Shown piece by piece: positions 1 through 6,780 of a stretch of DNA of 64,000 nucleotides. A program made the translations under genes and the position numbers. Position 1 is the stretch's first letter, and the number at the start of each line of letters is the position of its first letter. The DNA is from Streptomyces sp. CBMA291 (lineage in GTDB: Bacteria; Actinomycetota; Actinomycetes; Streptomycetales; Streptomycetaceae), in contig NZ_MSJP01000014.1 of NCBI RefSeq assembly GCF_014596525.1, forward strand, positions 1 to 64,000, read 5' to 3'. The notes beneath the pieces were generated by a model that saw only the letters and a list, made by a program, of their open reading frames with translations, was not told where the DNA came from and searched no databases.

Positions 1-44
1 ACCTCGACCATCCGAAGATGGACGGGGTATCAACTAATCTGGCG

Positions 45-240
45 TTGATTTTTGGCACGCTGTTGAGTTCTCAAGGTGCGGACGCTTCCTTCGTTCCTGT
101 TTCCAGGCCCTCCGGGCGCTTCCTTCGTTTCCGACTCTATCAGATCCTTTCGGCGTCTGATTCCCAGTCAGCGGGATTTGTCTTTCCGGCTGTTGGGCCG
201 TTCCGACGAGTGAGACTTTAGCGGATTCCTTGCCCCGACG
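45..240 (+). other. Non-coding block resembling rRNA-operon flanking sequence
   Basis: The stretch has a boxA-like element (GTTGAGTTCTCAAGG near 63-77) followed by 'GGACGCTTCCTTCG' and 'GACTCTATCAGATCC'. I remember this combination from sequences around Streptomyces rRNA operons. It is less GC-rich than the rest of the window and has no convincing coding frame. It may be the tail or a duplicated copy of an rRNA flank, so an rRNA operon could lie just upstream, outside the window. That is an inference; no rRNA gene is visible here. Confidence 0.45.
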
Positions 241-426
241 CTAATCGGTGGCTGCGTCCGAACTTCGAACGCGAATTCCTTCATTTCACAAAAACACACA
301 GAAAGCAGAACGGAACGACAAAGCCCCGTCGGCTTCTGCGGATCTTGCGGAATGGCTGTCCGGGGCCGACCGGAGTCGGTGCTCACGTCGGACAACTCGG
401 AGAACACTACGGACGCTGGTATCTCC

Positions 427-455
427 TGTCAACCCCGAGCCCCAGGGCGTACGCT
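427..455 (+). promoter_or_regulatory. Putative promoter of the trp leader
   Basis: A -35-like TGTCAA (427-432) and a -10-like TACGCT (450-455) are separated by 17 nt. The predicted start point falls at about 463, on the A of the leader-peptide ATG, so the leader mRNA would be leaderless. The -35 is weak, and the call rests on spacing plus the recurrent TACGCT box in this genome. Confidence 0.5.
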
Positions 456-462
456 CTGCCCC

Positions 463-504
463 ATGACTACGCATGCGCACACCACCCAGTGGTGGGCCGC
501 CTGA
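463..504 (+). CDS. trpS leader peptide with tandem Trp codons
   Basis: This 13-codon ORF reads MTTHAHTTQWWAA and carries two adjacent TGG codons at 490-495 before a TGA stop. It has no Shine-Dalgarno; the predicted transcription start coincides with the ATG, so translation is probably leaderless. A hairpin and a mutually exclusive downstream terminator follow directly. This is the layout of ribosome-mediated attenuation: ribosomes stalled at the Trp codons when charged tRNA-Trp is scarce would favour the antiterminator and allow transcription of trpS. From established knowledge, the auxiliary indolmycin-resistant trpRS1 of S. coelicolor is controlled in this way. Confidence 0.85.
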   Translation: MTTHAHTTQWWAA

Positions 505-553
505 CGGCGGCCCGCACCCACGCATGCACCACGCGGCCGCCGCTTCGGCGGCC
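494..553 (+). promoter_or_regulatory. trpS transcription attenuator
   Basis: Segments 1:2 pair as GGGCCGCC (494-501) with GGCGGCCC (506-513) around a TGAC loop that contains the leader stop codon. Segments 3:4 pair as GGCCGCCG (535-542) with CGGCGGCC (546-553) around CTT, forming the terminator. Segment 2 (GGCGGCC, 507-513) is also complementary to segment 3 (GGCCGCC, 535-541), giving the antiterminator. The terminator is followed by only a short weak T stretch, as is usual in Streptomyces. Confidence 0.8.
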
Positions 554-621
554 GTTCGCGTATCCCCCTCCGGGAGCCGGCCGTCGGATCGGCGGTCAGG
601 AGAAGAGGGAGAACGAACGCG

Positions 622-1620
622 ATGACCAGGATCTTCAGCGGGGTCAAGCCCACCGGGCATCTGACGCTGGGCAACTACCTCGGAGCCGTACGCCGGTGGG
701 TCGAGGTCGATCAGCACCGGGCGGAGTCGCTCTTCAGCGTCGTCGACCTGCACGCGCTGACCGTGGAGCACGACCCGGCGCGGGTGCGTCGGCTCAGTCG
801 GCAGGCGGCGACGCTGCTGCTCGCGGCGGGGCTCGACCCGGAGCTGTGCACCGTCTTCGTACAGAGTCATGTGGACGAGCACGCGCGGCTCTCGTATCTG
901 CTGGAGTGCGTGGCCACCGACGGTGAGCTGCGGCGGATGATCCAGTACAAGGAGAAGAGCGTCCAGGCGCGGGACTCCGGGCAGGGGGTGCGGCTCTCCC
1001 TGCTGACGTATCCGGTGCTGATGGCGGCGGACATCCTGGCCTACGGGGCGGACGAGGTGCCCGTGGGCGAGGACCAGACGCAGCACGTGGAGCTGACCCG
1101 GGACCTGGCGGTGCGGTTCAACCAGCGGTACGGGCACACCTTCGCGGTGCCCCGGGCGGTCCGGCCCGAGGTGGCGGCGCGGGTCATGGATCTTCAGGAC
1201 CCCACGTCGAAGATGGGGAAGTCCCATGTCGACGGGGCGGGGATCGTCTATCTGCTCGACGACGCGGAGACCGTGCGGCGCAAGATCATGCGGGCGGTCA
1301 CCGACAGCGGTCGAAACGTGGAGTACGACCGGGACGTCAAGCCGGGAATCGCAAATCTACTCGATCTGATGGCAGCGGCGACCGATGCGCATCCTGCGGA
1401 TCTGGCGGGGGCATACGGATCGTACGGAGCGTTGAAGAAGGACACGGCGGATGCGGTCGTCGAACTGCTGAGGCCCTTGCGCGAGCGGCATGCCGCGTTG
1501 GCGGCGGACCCCGGCTTCGTTGATCAGGTGCTGAAGGACGGGGCCGAACGGGCCCGTGCCATGGCGCGTCCGTTGGTGGACCAGGCCTACCGGGCGATCG
1601 GGTTGCTGCCTGCCGGGTGA
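622..1620 (+). CDS. trpS: Tryptophan--tRNA ligase
   Basis: This class I aminoacyl-tRNA synthetase charges tRNA-Trp with tryptophan in the cytoplasm. At 332 aa it has the normal bacterial TrpRS length. The HIGH-type signature is TGHLTLGN (residues 11-18), directly after the GVKPTG start typical of the family, and the KMSKS-type loop is KMGKS (197-201). The ATG at 622 follows a purine-rich AGGAGAAGAGGGA. The gene sits behind a leader peptide and attenuator, which suggests it is the inducible, auxiliary TrpRS (S. coelicolor trpRS1 type, known for indolmycin resistance) rather than the only TrpRS. That assignment is an inference from regulation and synteny. The 3' end overlaps the convergent regulator by 34 nt. 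Confidence 0.95.
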   Translation: MTRIFSGVKPTGHLTLGNYLGAVRRWVEVDQHRAESLFSVVDLHALTVEHDPARVRRLSRQAATLLLAAGLDPELCTVFVQSHVDEHARLSYLLECVATDGELRRMIQYKEKSVQARDSGQGVRLSLLTYPVLMAADILAYGADEVPVGEDQTQHVELTRDLAVRFNQRYGHTFAVPRAVRPEVAARVMDLQDPTSKMGKSHVDGAGIVYLLDDAETVRRKIMRAVTDSGRNVEYDRDVKPGIANLLDLMAAATDAHPADLAGAYGSYGALKKDTADAVVELLRPLRERHAALAADPGFVDQVLKDGAERARAMARPLVDQAYRAIGLLPAG

Positions 1621-2630
1621 CGGAACGCGTTGCGGTAGTCGCGTGGGCTGGTGGCGAGGTGCGAGGCGAAGTGCTGGCGCATCGTGACCTCGCTGCCGAA
1701 GCCCGCGCGGCGGGCCACCTCGGGGAGGGGGTGGTCGGTGAGTTCGAGGAGTTTCTGAGCGGCTGCGACGCGCTGGGTGATGAGCCAGTGCAGGGGGGTG
1801 GTGCCGGTGGTGGCGTGGAAGTGGCGGGCGAAGGAGCGGGGCGACATGCCGGCGCGGGCGGCGAGGGTCGCGACCGTGTGCGGCTCGTCGAGGTGGGCGA
1901 GGGCGTGGGCGCGGACGGCGGCGAGGGCGTCGGCGTCCCGGTCGGCGCGGGGAGTGGGGTGCTCGATGAACTGGGCCTGGGTGCCGGTGCGGAAGGGGGC
2001 GGTGACCATCGAGCGGGCGATCGCGGCGGCGGCTTCGGCGCCGTGGGCCGTGCGGACGAGGTGGAGGCAGAGGTCGATGCCCGCTGCGGTGCCTGCGGAG
2101 GTCCAGATGCCGGTGTCCTCGACGAAGAGCGCGTCGGGTTCGACCCGGACCGCCGGATACCGGGCGGCGAGGGTTCCGGCGAGGTGCCAGTGGGTGACGG
2201 CGCGGCGCCCGTCGAGGAGTCCGGCGCGGGCCAGGACGAAGGCGCCGGCGCAGAGCGAGGCGACGGGGATGCCCCTGTCGTGGGCGTGGCGGAGGGCTTC
2301 GAGGACCGGGGCGGGGATGTCGTCGTCGGGGTCCTCGACGCCGGGGACGAGGACGAGGTCGGTGGGGGCGAGTCCGTCGAGCCAGTCGAGGGTGCGGTCG
2401 GGGGTGAGGGTGAGGCCGCCGCGCAAGGGGACGGGGGCGTCGGGGTCGGCCGCGGCCCGGTGGAGTTCGAAGGGCGGGACGCCTCTGAGGGTGCGGTCGC
2501 TGCCCCAGACCTCGGTGATGACGGAGACGTCGAAGGCGCGGATGCCGGGGAAGGAGAGGAGGGCCACGCGCTGGGGGCGGGGTGTGGGGGTGGACGGCAC
2601 GTGTGGCAGTAAATCATCGATCGCTGGCAT
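1587..2630 (-). CDS. GlxA-family AraC-type transcriptional regulator
   Basis: The 347-aa protein has an N-terminal DJ-1/PfpI-like domain (VALLSFPGIRAFD start, ASLCAGAFVLA elbow) and a C-terminal AraC double helix-turn-helix (VATLAARAGMSPRSFARHF, then EVARRAGFGSEVTMRQHF). Such proteins usually sense small metabolites and activate neighbouring genes; the ligand here is unknown. The ATG at 2630 is preferred over an upstream in-frame ATG at 2657 because AGGAGGG lies 5 nt before it. It is divergent from the cysteine hydrolase, with only 44 nt between starts, so that gene is a likely target. Its end overlaps trpS convergently. Confidence 0.85.
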   Translation of the reverse strand: MPAIDDLLPHVPSTPTPRPQRVALLSFPGIRAFDVSVITEVWGSDRTLRGVPPFELHRAAADPDAPVPLRGGLTLTPDRTLDWLDGLAPTDLVLVPGVEDPDDDIPAPVLEALRHAHDRGIPVASLCAGAFVLARAGLLDGRRAVTHWHLAGTLAARYPAVRVEPDALFVEDTGIWTSAGTAAGIDLCLHLVRTAHGAEAAAAIARSMVTAPFRTGTQAQFIEHPTPRADRDADALAAVRAHALAHLDEPHTVATLAARAGMSPRSFARHFHATTGTTPLHWLITQRVAAAQKLLELTDHPLPEVARRAGFGSEVTMRQHFASHLATSPRDYRNAFRHPAGSNPIAR

Positions 2631-2674
2631 TCGCCCTCCTGGGCGTGAGGTGCGCACGGAGGAAGGATCGGAGC

Positions 2675-3277
2675 ATGGAGAACGCAGGGAACATCGCGGG
2701 GAACGCGGCGCTGGTCGTCATCGACGTGCAGCAGGGCTTCGAGGAGGAGTACTGGGGGAGGCGGGACAACCCGGCGGCCGAGGGGAACATCGCGGCCCTG
2801 ATCGACCTGTGGCAGGAGACGGGTCGGCCGGTCGTCTTCGTGCGGCACGACTCGGTGGGGGCGGGGTCGCCGCTGCGGTCCGGTTACGAGGGGAACGCGT
2901 TCAAGGACTTCGTGGAGGAGCGGCGCGGGAAGGGGGACGGGCCGGAGCTGCTGGTGACGAAGAGTGTGAACTCCGCCTTCTACGGCGAGCCGTCGCTCGA
3001 CGCGTGGCTGAAGGGTCGGGACATCGGGCAGATCGTGATCGTCGGGATCCAGACCAACATGTGCAACGAGACGACGGCCCGGATGGGCGGGAACCTCGGG
3101 TACGAGGTGCTGTTCCCGCTGGACGCGATGCACACCTTCGACCTGGCGGGGCCGTTCGGCTGGTCGCAGTCGGCGGAGGAGCTGACCCGGGCGACGGCGG
3201 TGTCGCTGCACGGGGGGCGGTTCGCCCGGGTCGTGACCACGGAGGACGTCCTGAAGGGCGCGGCGGGCGCGCGGTAG
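2675..3277 (+). CDS. Isochorismatase-family cysteine hydrolase
   Basis: The 200-aa protein has the nicotinamidase/isochorismatase fold and a complete catalytic triad: Asp17 (VVIDVQQGF), Lys96 (VTKSVNSAF) and Cys130 (QTNMCNETTAR). The family hydrolyses amides such as nicotinamide, ureido compounds or isochorismate; the substrate cannot be read from sequence. The start at 2675 follows GGAGGAAGGATCGGAGC. It is paired divergently with the GlxA-like regulator, a very common arrangement, which suggests inducible amide catabolism. Confidence 0.8.
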   Translation: MENAGNIAGNAALVVIDVQQGFEEEYWGRRDNPAAEGNIAALIDLWQETGRPVVFVRHDSVGAGSPLRSGYEGNAFKDFVEERRGKGDGPELLVTKSVNSAFYGEPSLDAWLKGRDIGQIVIVGIQTNMCNETTARMGGNLGYEVLFPLDAMHTFDLAGPFGWSQSAEELTRATAVSLHGGRFARVVTTEDVLKGAAGAR

Positions 3278-3366
3278 GCGTCCGGCGGGGGCGCTTCGGT
3301 GGGCTGGTGTCGGCGGTCGCGAGGCGGCCGGGGGCGGTGGCGGGGCCGGTGCCTCGGCCGGTGGCG

Positions 3367-4176
3367 TCAGCTGGTGCCGGAGGCGAGTTCGCGGCTGCGG
3401 TCGCGGGCGGCTTCGAGGGCGGCGATCAGGGCCGCGCGGACGCCGTGGTTCTCCAGTTCCCTGATGGCGCTGATGGTGGTGCCCGCCGGGGAGGTGACGG
3501 CCTCGCGGAGCTTGACGGGGTGCTCGCCGCTGTCGCGGAGCATCACGGCGGCGCCGATGGCCGCCTGGACGATGAGGTCGTGGGCCTGGGCGCGGGGCAG
3601 CCCGAGGAGGATGCCCGCGTCGGTCATGGCCTCGACGAGGAAGTAGAAGTACGCGGGGCCCGAGCCGGAGAGGGCGGTGGCCGCGTCCTGCTGGGACTCG
3701 GGGACGCGGAGCGTCTTGCCGACCCCGCCGAAGATCTCCTCGGTGTGGGCGAGGTGGGCCGGGGTGGCGTGGCTGCCGGCGGAGATGACGGACATGCCCT
3801 CGTCGACGAGGACGGGCGTGTTCGGCATGACGCGGACGACGGGGGTGCCGGTGGTCAGGCGGTCCTCGATGAAGGAGGTGGGGATGCCCGCGGCGGCGCT
3901 GACGACCAGACGGTCGGTGGTGACGTGCGGGGCGAGTTCGTCGAGGAGGCGGCCCATGTCCTGGGGCTTGACGGCCAGGATGAGGGTGTCGGCGCGCTTG
4001 GCGGCCTCGGCGTTGGTGACGGTCTCGACGCCGTAGCGGGCGCGGAGTTCCTCGGCGCGCTCGGTGCGGCGGGTGGTGACCAGAAGGTTCGAGGGGCGCC
4101 AGCCCGCGCGGATCATGCCGCTGAGGAGCGCTTCACCGATCTTGCCGGTGCCGAGGACTGCGACGGTCTTGGTCAT
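3367..4176 (-). CDS. proC: Pyrroline-5-carboxylate reductase
   Basis: This enzyme performs the last step of proline synthesis, NAD(P)H-dependent reduction of pyrroline-5-carboxylate. The 269-aa protein starts with the Rossmann motif VLGTGKIGEALL. The C-terminal dimerization region contains ALSGSGPAYFYFLVEAM and EAVTSPAGTT, both hallmarks of ProC. The ATG at 4176 is chosen over 4215 because GAGGTG lies about 9 nt upstream and the nucleotide-binding strand begins immediately. The gene stands alone. Confidence 0.95.
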   Translation of the reverse strand: MTKTVAVLGTGKIGEALLSGMIRAGWRPSNLLVTTRRTERAEELRARYGVETVTNAEAAKRADTLILAVKPQDMGRLLDELAPHVTTDRLVVSAAAGIPTSFIEDRLTTGTPVVRVMPNTPVLVDEGMSVISAGSHATPAHLAHTEEIFGGVGKTLRVPESQQDAATALSGSGPAYFYFLVEAMTDAGILLGLPRAQAHDLIVQAAIGAAVMLRDSGEHPVKLREAVTSPAGTTISAIRELENHGVRAALIAALEAARDRSRELASGTS

Positions 4177-4493
4177 GGCTCTGTTCACCTCGCCGGAGGG
4201 GGTACGTGCCGTCATCCTCGCATCGGCGGGTGGAATGGTGTGCGGCCGTCCGAGGGTCGGGCACGCGGTGGGGTGTCCGGTGCGCCGGACGCCCCTGGGG
4301 GACGGTGCTTCCCAGGGGCGGGTTTTCCCGGCGGGGCTCGGCGGGTCGGAGGCGGGAGGGGCGGAGGCCGACGGGTTAGGGCTCTCAGGTGCGAGGCCGG
4401 GGCTTTCGGCGGGTCGGGGCCTTCGGGTGCGAGGCCGGGGCTCTCGGCGGGGCGGGGCCCTCGGGTGCGGGGACTGGGGGCGGGGCTTCGGGG
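4177..4493. repeat. Intergenic gap with GC-rich near-repeats
   Basis: This is the 317-nt gap between the proC start and the end of the flavoprotein gene. Its second half carries several copies of a degenerate unit like 'GGTGCGAGGCCGGGGCTCTCGGCGGG' (about 4388-4485). No supported gene is visible. It presumably holds the proC promoter near 4177-4250. Confidence 0.5.
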
Positions 4494-5597
4494 TCAGAGG
4501 CGCTTGGCCGAGCGGCGGATGTACCAGGTGGCGCCGCGGACCACGAGTTCCTTGAAGGTCGCCGCCGCGCGGCCGGTGAGGAGACGGTCGCGGGGCGAGT
4601 CGTCAGGGTGGACGAACTGGATGAGGCCTTCCTTCCGGCCCAGGCTGACGCACTGGAAGCGGTATCCGAAGGCGAGCGGCTCGGGTTCCTCGCCGCGCAG
4701 CTCCCGGATGATCGAGTCGGCGGTGTGGGTGCCCGTGGGCAGGGCGGTGGCACAGGCCATGCGCAGTTCGGTGGCCGCGTCGGGGTGGGCGGCGGCGCCC
4801 GCGTCGCCGGGGACGTACACCTCCGGGTGGGAGGTCGAGCGCAGCGAGGTGTCGACGGCGATCCGGCCCGAGGGGGCGAGGGCGAGTCCGGCGGAGACGG
4901 CGAGTTCGGTGTTCGGGACGAAGGAGGTGGCCCAGACCACGATGTCGGCGTCCACCTCGTCGGGGGTCGCGTACCGCCGGCCCTCCTCCACGCGAGCGCC
5001 CCGCTGCTGGAGGACCCGGTGGACGTGGGCGGCGCCGCGCGGGGAGAGACCCGCGCCGACCCGGCCTCCGGTGAGGAGACGCACCCGGGTGCCGAGCGGG
5101 CGGTGGGTCTCGGCGAGTTCGGCGGCCATCTCGATGCCGGTGAGGCCGCCGCCGACGACGGCCACCGAGCCGGGCCGGTCCCGCAGGCGCAGATGGAGCG
5201 CACCGGCGGTCTCCGCCGTGTAGGCGCGGGGCTCTCCGGTCGTGGTGGGCGGGGCGGTGCGGCTGCCGAGGGCGTAGACCAGCCGGTCGTACGGGAGTCG
5301 GCGGCCGTCGTCGGTGGTGACCTGCCGGGCGGTGGTGTCGATGGCGGTGGCGCGGGCGGGGATGTGCTCGATGCCGGTGCGGTGGAGGAAGGCGGAGAGG
5401 GGGTGGGTCACGTCGGGTCGTCCGGCGGCCTTCTCGTGGAAGCGGACGCGTTCGGTGAAGTGGTCGGCGGGGTCGACGAGGGTGACCCGGGCGTGTGGGC
5501 CGACGCGGAGGGCGGTGATCAGCCCGGCGTATCCGGCGCCGAGGACGAGGACACGGTGGGTGGGGTGGCCGGGGCGGCGGTGCGATGTCGTCTTCAT
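4494..5597 (-). CDS. FAD-dependent NAD(P)H oxidoreductase, NDH-2-like
   Basis: The 367-aa protein has an N-terminal dinucleotide motif VLVLGAGYAGLITALR that would bind FAD. A second Rossmann motif, VAVVGGGLTGIEMAAEL, lies mid-protein and would bind NAD(P)H. The C-terminal VYVPGDAGAAA segment is the usual FAD-contacting GD motif. This is the architecture of type II NADH dehydrogenases and related pyridine nucleotide-disulfide oxidoreductases. No membrane-anchoring helix is obvious, so a quinone partner is not certain. The gene is monocistronic as far as can be seen. Confidence 0.8.
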   Translation of the reverse strand: MKTTSHRRPGHPTHRVLVLGAGYAGLITALRVGPHARVTLVDPADHFTERVRFHEKAAGRPDVTHPLSAFLHRTGIEHIPARATAIDTTARQVTTDDGRRLPYDRLVYALGSRTAPPTTTGEPRAYTAETAGALHLRLRDRPGSVAVVGGGLTGIEMAAELAETHRPLGTRVRLLTGGRVGAGLSPRGAAHVHRVLQQRGARVEEGRRYATPDEVDADIVVWATSFVPNTELAVSAGLALAPSGRIAVDTSLRSTSHPEVYVPGDAGAAAHPDAATELRMACATALPTGTHTADSIIRELRGEEPEPLAFGYRFQCVSLGRKEGLIQFVHPDDSPRDRLLTGRAAATFKELVVRGATWYIRRSAKRL

Positions 5598-5708
5598 GCC
5601 CGAGGGACGAGGGCGGGGTGCCGGAATGTGACATCGGCGCGGGGATTTCCTCGGGAGGGGGCGGGGGCCCGGTCCTGCTCCGCTCGTGGCCGTCTCGGTC
5701 CCGGCGGG

Positions 5709-6248
5709 TTACTTGCGCTTCGGCTTCTTGCGGGTGGCCGGGTTGCCCGTGCGGTGGGAGCGGCGCTTCTCGTACTGGGTGCGGGCCGTCTCGTACTCGG
5801 CGCGCAGGAGCTTCTCGCCGGGGGCCTCGACGAGGCAGCGGATGCCGTAGGCGAGGAGGGAGCCGATGAAGCCGATCGCCTTGAGGCTGCGCAGGGACTC
5901 CTCGCGGGCCGGGTCGGCGGGGCGGCGCTGGAAGCCGTCCCAGGTCCGGACGAAGGCGATGGCGGTGCAGACCGCGAACATGAGGACGACGAGGACGTTG
6001 ACGAAGCCGCCGACGTTCGCGATCTGGAGGCCCTCGTAGCCGAAGCGCAGGACGAAGCCGGCCGCGACGACGGCGACGAACGAGGCGGCGGCCAGGCCGA
6101 GGCGGCGGGCCGTGTAGTGGTTCTCGTGGTCGACCCAGCTGGTGCCGAAGTGGCGGATCTCCTCGGGCAGCGGGCCGGCGGGGGTGCCGCCGGCCCGGCC
6201 CTCGTCCTTGCCGCCTGCCGTGCCGGGGGTCTGCTCGTCGTCGCTCAC
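5709..6248 (-). CDS. Small integral membrane protein of unknown function
   Basis: The 179-aa protein starts at a GTG (6248) with an acidic tail (SDDEQTPG). Two adjacent hydrophobic segments follow (around LGLAAASFVAVVAAGFVLRFG and VGGFVNVLVVLMFAVCTAIAF), then a weaker hydrophobic stretch (IGFIGSLLAYGI). The end is strongly basic (RKKPKRK). I do not recognise a family. Longer upstream in-frame readings contain only low-complexity Arg-rich sequence, so the GTG start is favoured. It is followed on the same strand by the flavoprotein gene after a 111-nt gap. Confidence 0.6.
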   Translation of the reverse strand: MSDDEQTPGTAGGKDEGRAGGTPAGPLPEEIRHFGTSWVDHENHYTARRLGLAAASFVAVVAAGFVLRFGYEGLQIANVGGFVNVLVVLMFAVCTAIAFVRTWDGFQRRPADPAREESLRSLKAIGFIGSLLAYGIRCLVEAPGEKLLRAEYETARTQYEKRRSHRTGNPATRKKPKRK

Positions 6249-6283
6249 GAGGTCGATTATCCCCTGGCCCTCGGCGGAAGGCC

Positions 6284-6622
6284 TCAGGCGCAGCGGGCGG
6301 CGACGAAGCCGTCGCTGCCCGTGTGCACATAGGAGTCGGAGATGTACTGGCCTGCGGCGACGCAGTCCCAGATCCGGGTGGTGCCGTACGGGCCGGTGAC
6401 CCACTCGCCGTACACCTGGCAGGAGATCGTGACGGTGGCGCCTGCGGCCAGCTGGCGGACGACCGCGTACTGGGTGCCGGGGCCCGAGCGTACGTTCACC
6501 CGGTAGCCCGGGGCGGTCGCGTAGCGCACGGCCGCCGCGACGGCCGCCATGCCCTGTGGGCCCGCCGGGTCCGGTGCCGGTGTCCGGTCGGTCCTCGTCG
6601 TGTCGTTTTCTTCGGTGTCCAT
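6284..6622 (-). CDS. SH3-domain protein
   Basis: The 112-aa protein carries one bacterial SH3-type repeat in its second half (VNVRSGPGTQYAVVRQLAAGATVTISCQV, ending in WDCVAAGQYISDSYV). Such domains usually bind peptidoglycan or peptides. The start at 6622 has GGAGG 6 nt upstream; with that start there is no signal peptide, only a polar DTEENDTTRTDRTP head. This is odd for a wall-binding domain, so it is either cytoplasmic or exported by a non-classical route. Three Cys are present in the mature region. It sits 35 nt upstream of the membrane-protein gene on the same strand and may be cotranscribed with it. Confidence 0.65.
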   Translation of the reverse strand: MDTEENDTTRTDRTPAPDPAGPQGMAAVAAAVRYATAPGYRVNVRSGPGTQYAVVRQLAAGATVTISCQVYGEWVTGPYGTTRIWDCVAAGQYISDSYVHTGSDGFVAARCA

Positions 6623-6780
6623 CTGTTCCTCCCCCGTGTGGCGCAAAGCGCTCCGCTGAGTTTCACTCTCCGCGACGCGCAGGCTAGCAAGCCCCACCGA
6701 CTTCGCCGGGGTCATGGACTAGGCTCCGTCGGGTCGCGCAGGGCGCGTGAGGGTGACGGGGAATCACACGGGGGTGGGCG

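Noticed and set aside
1777..5223. Open frame of 1148 codons on the plus strand
   Set aside because: It runs through four recognisable genes on both strands and has Arg/Gly/Ala-biased composition without domains, so it is a high-GC artefact.
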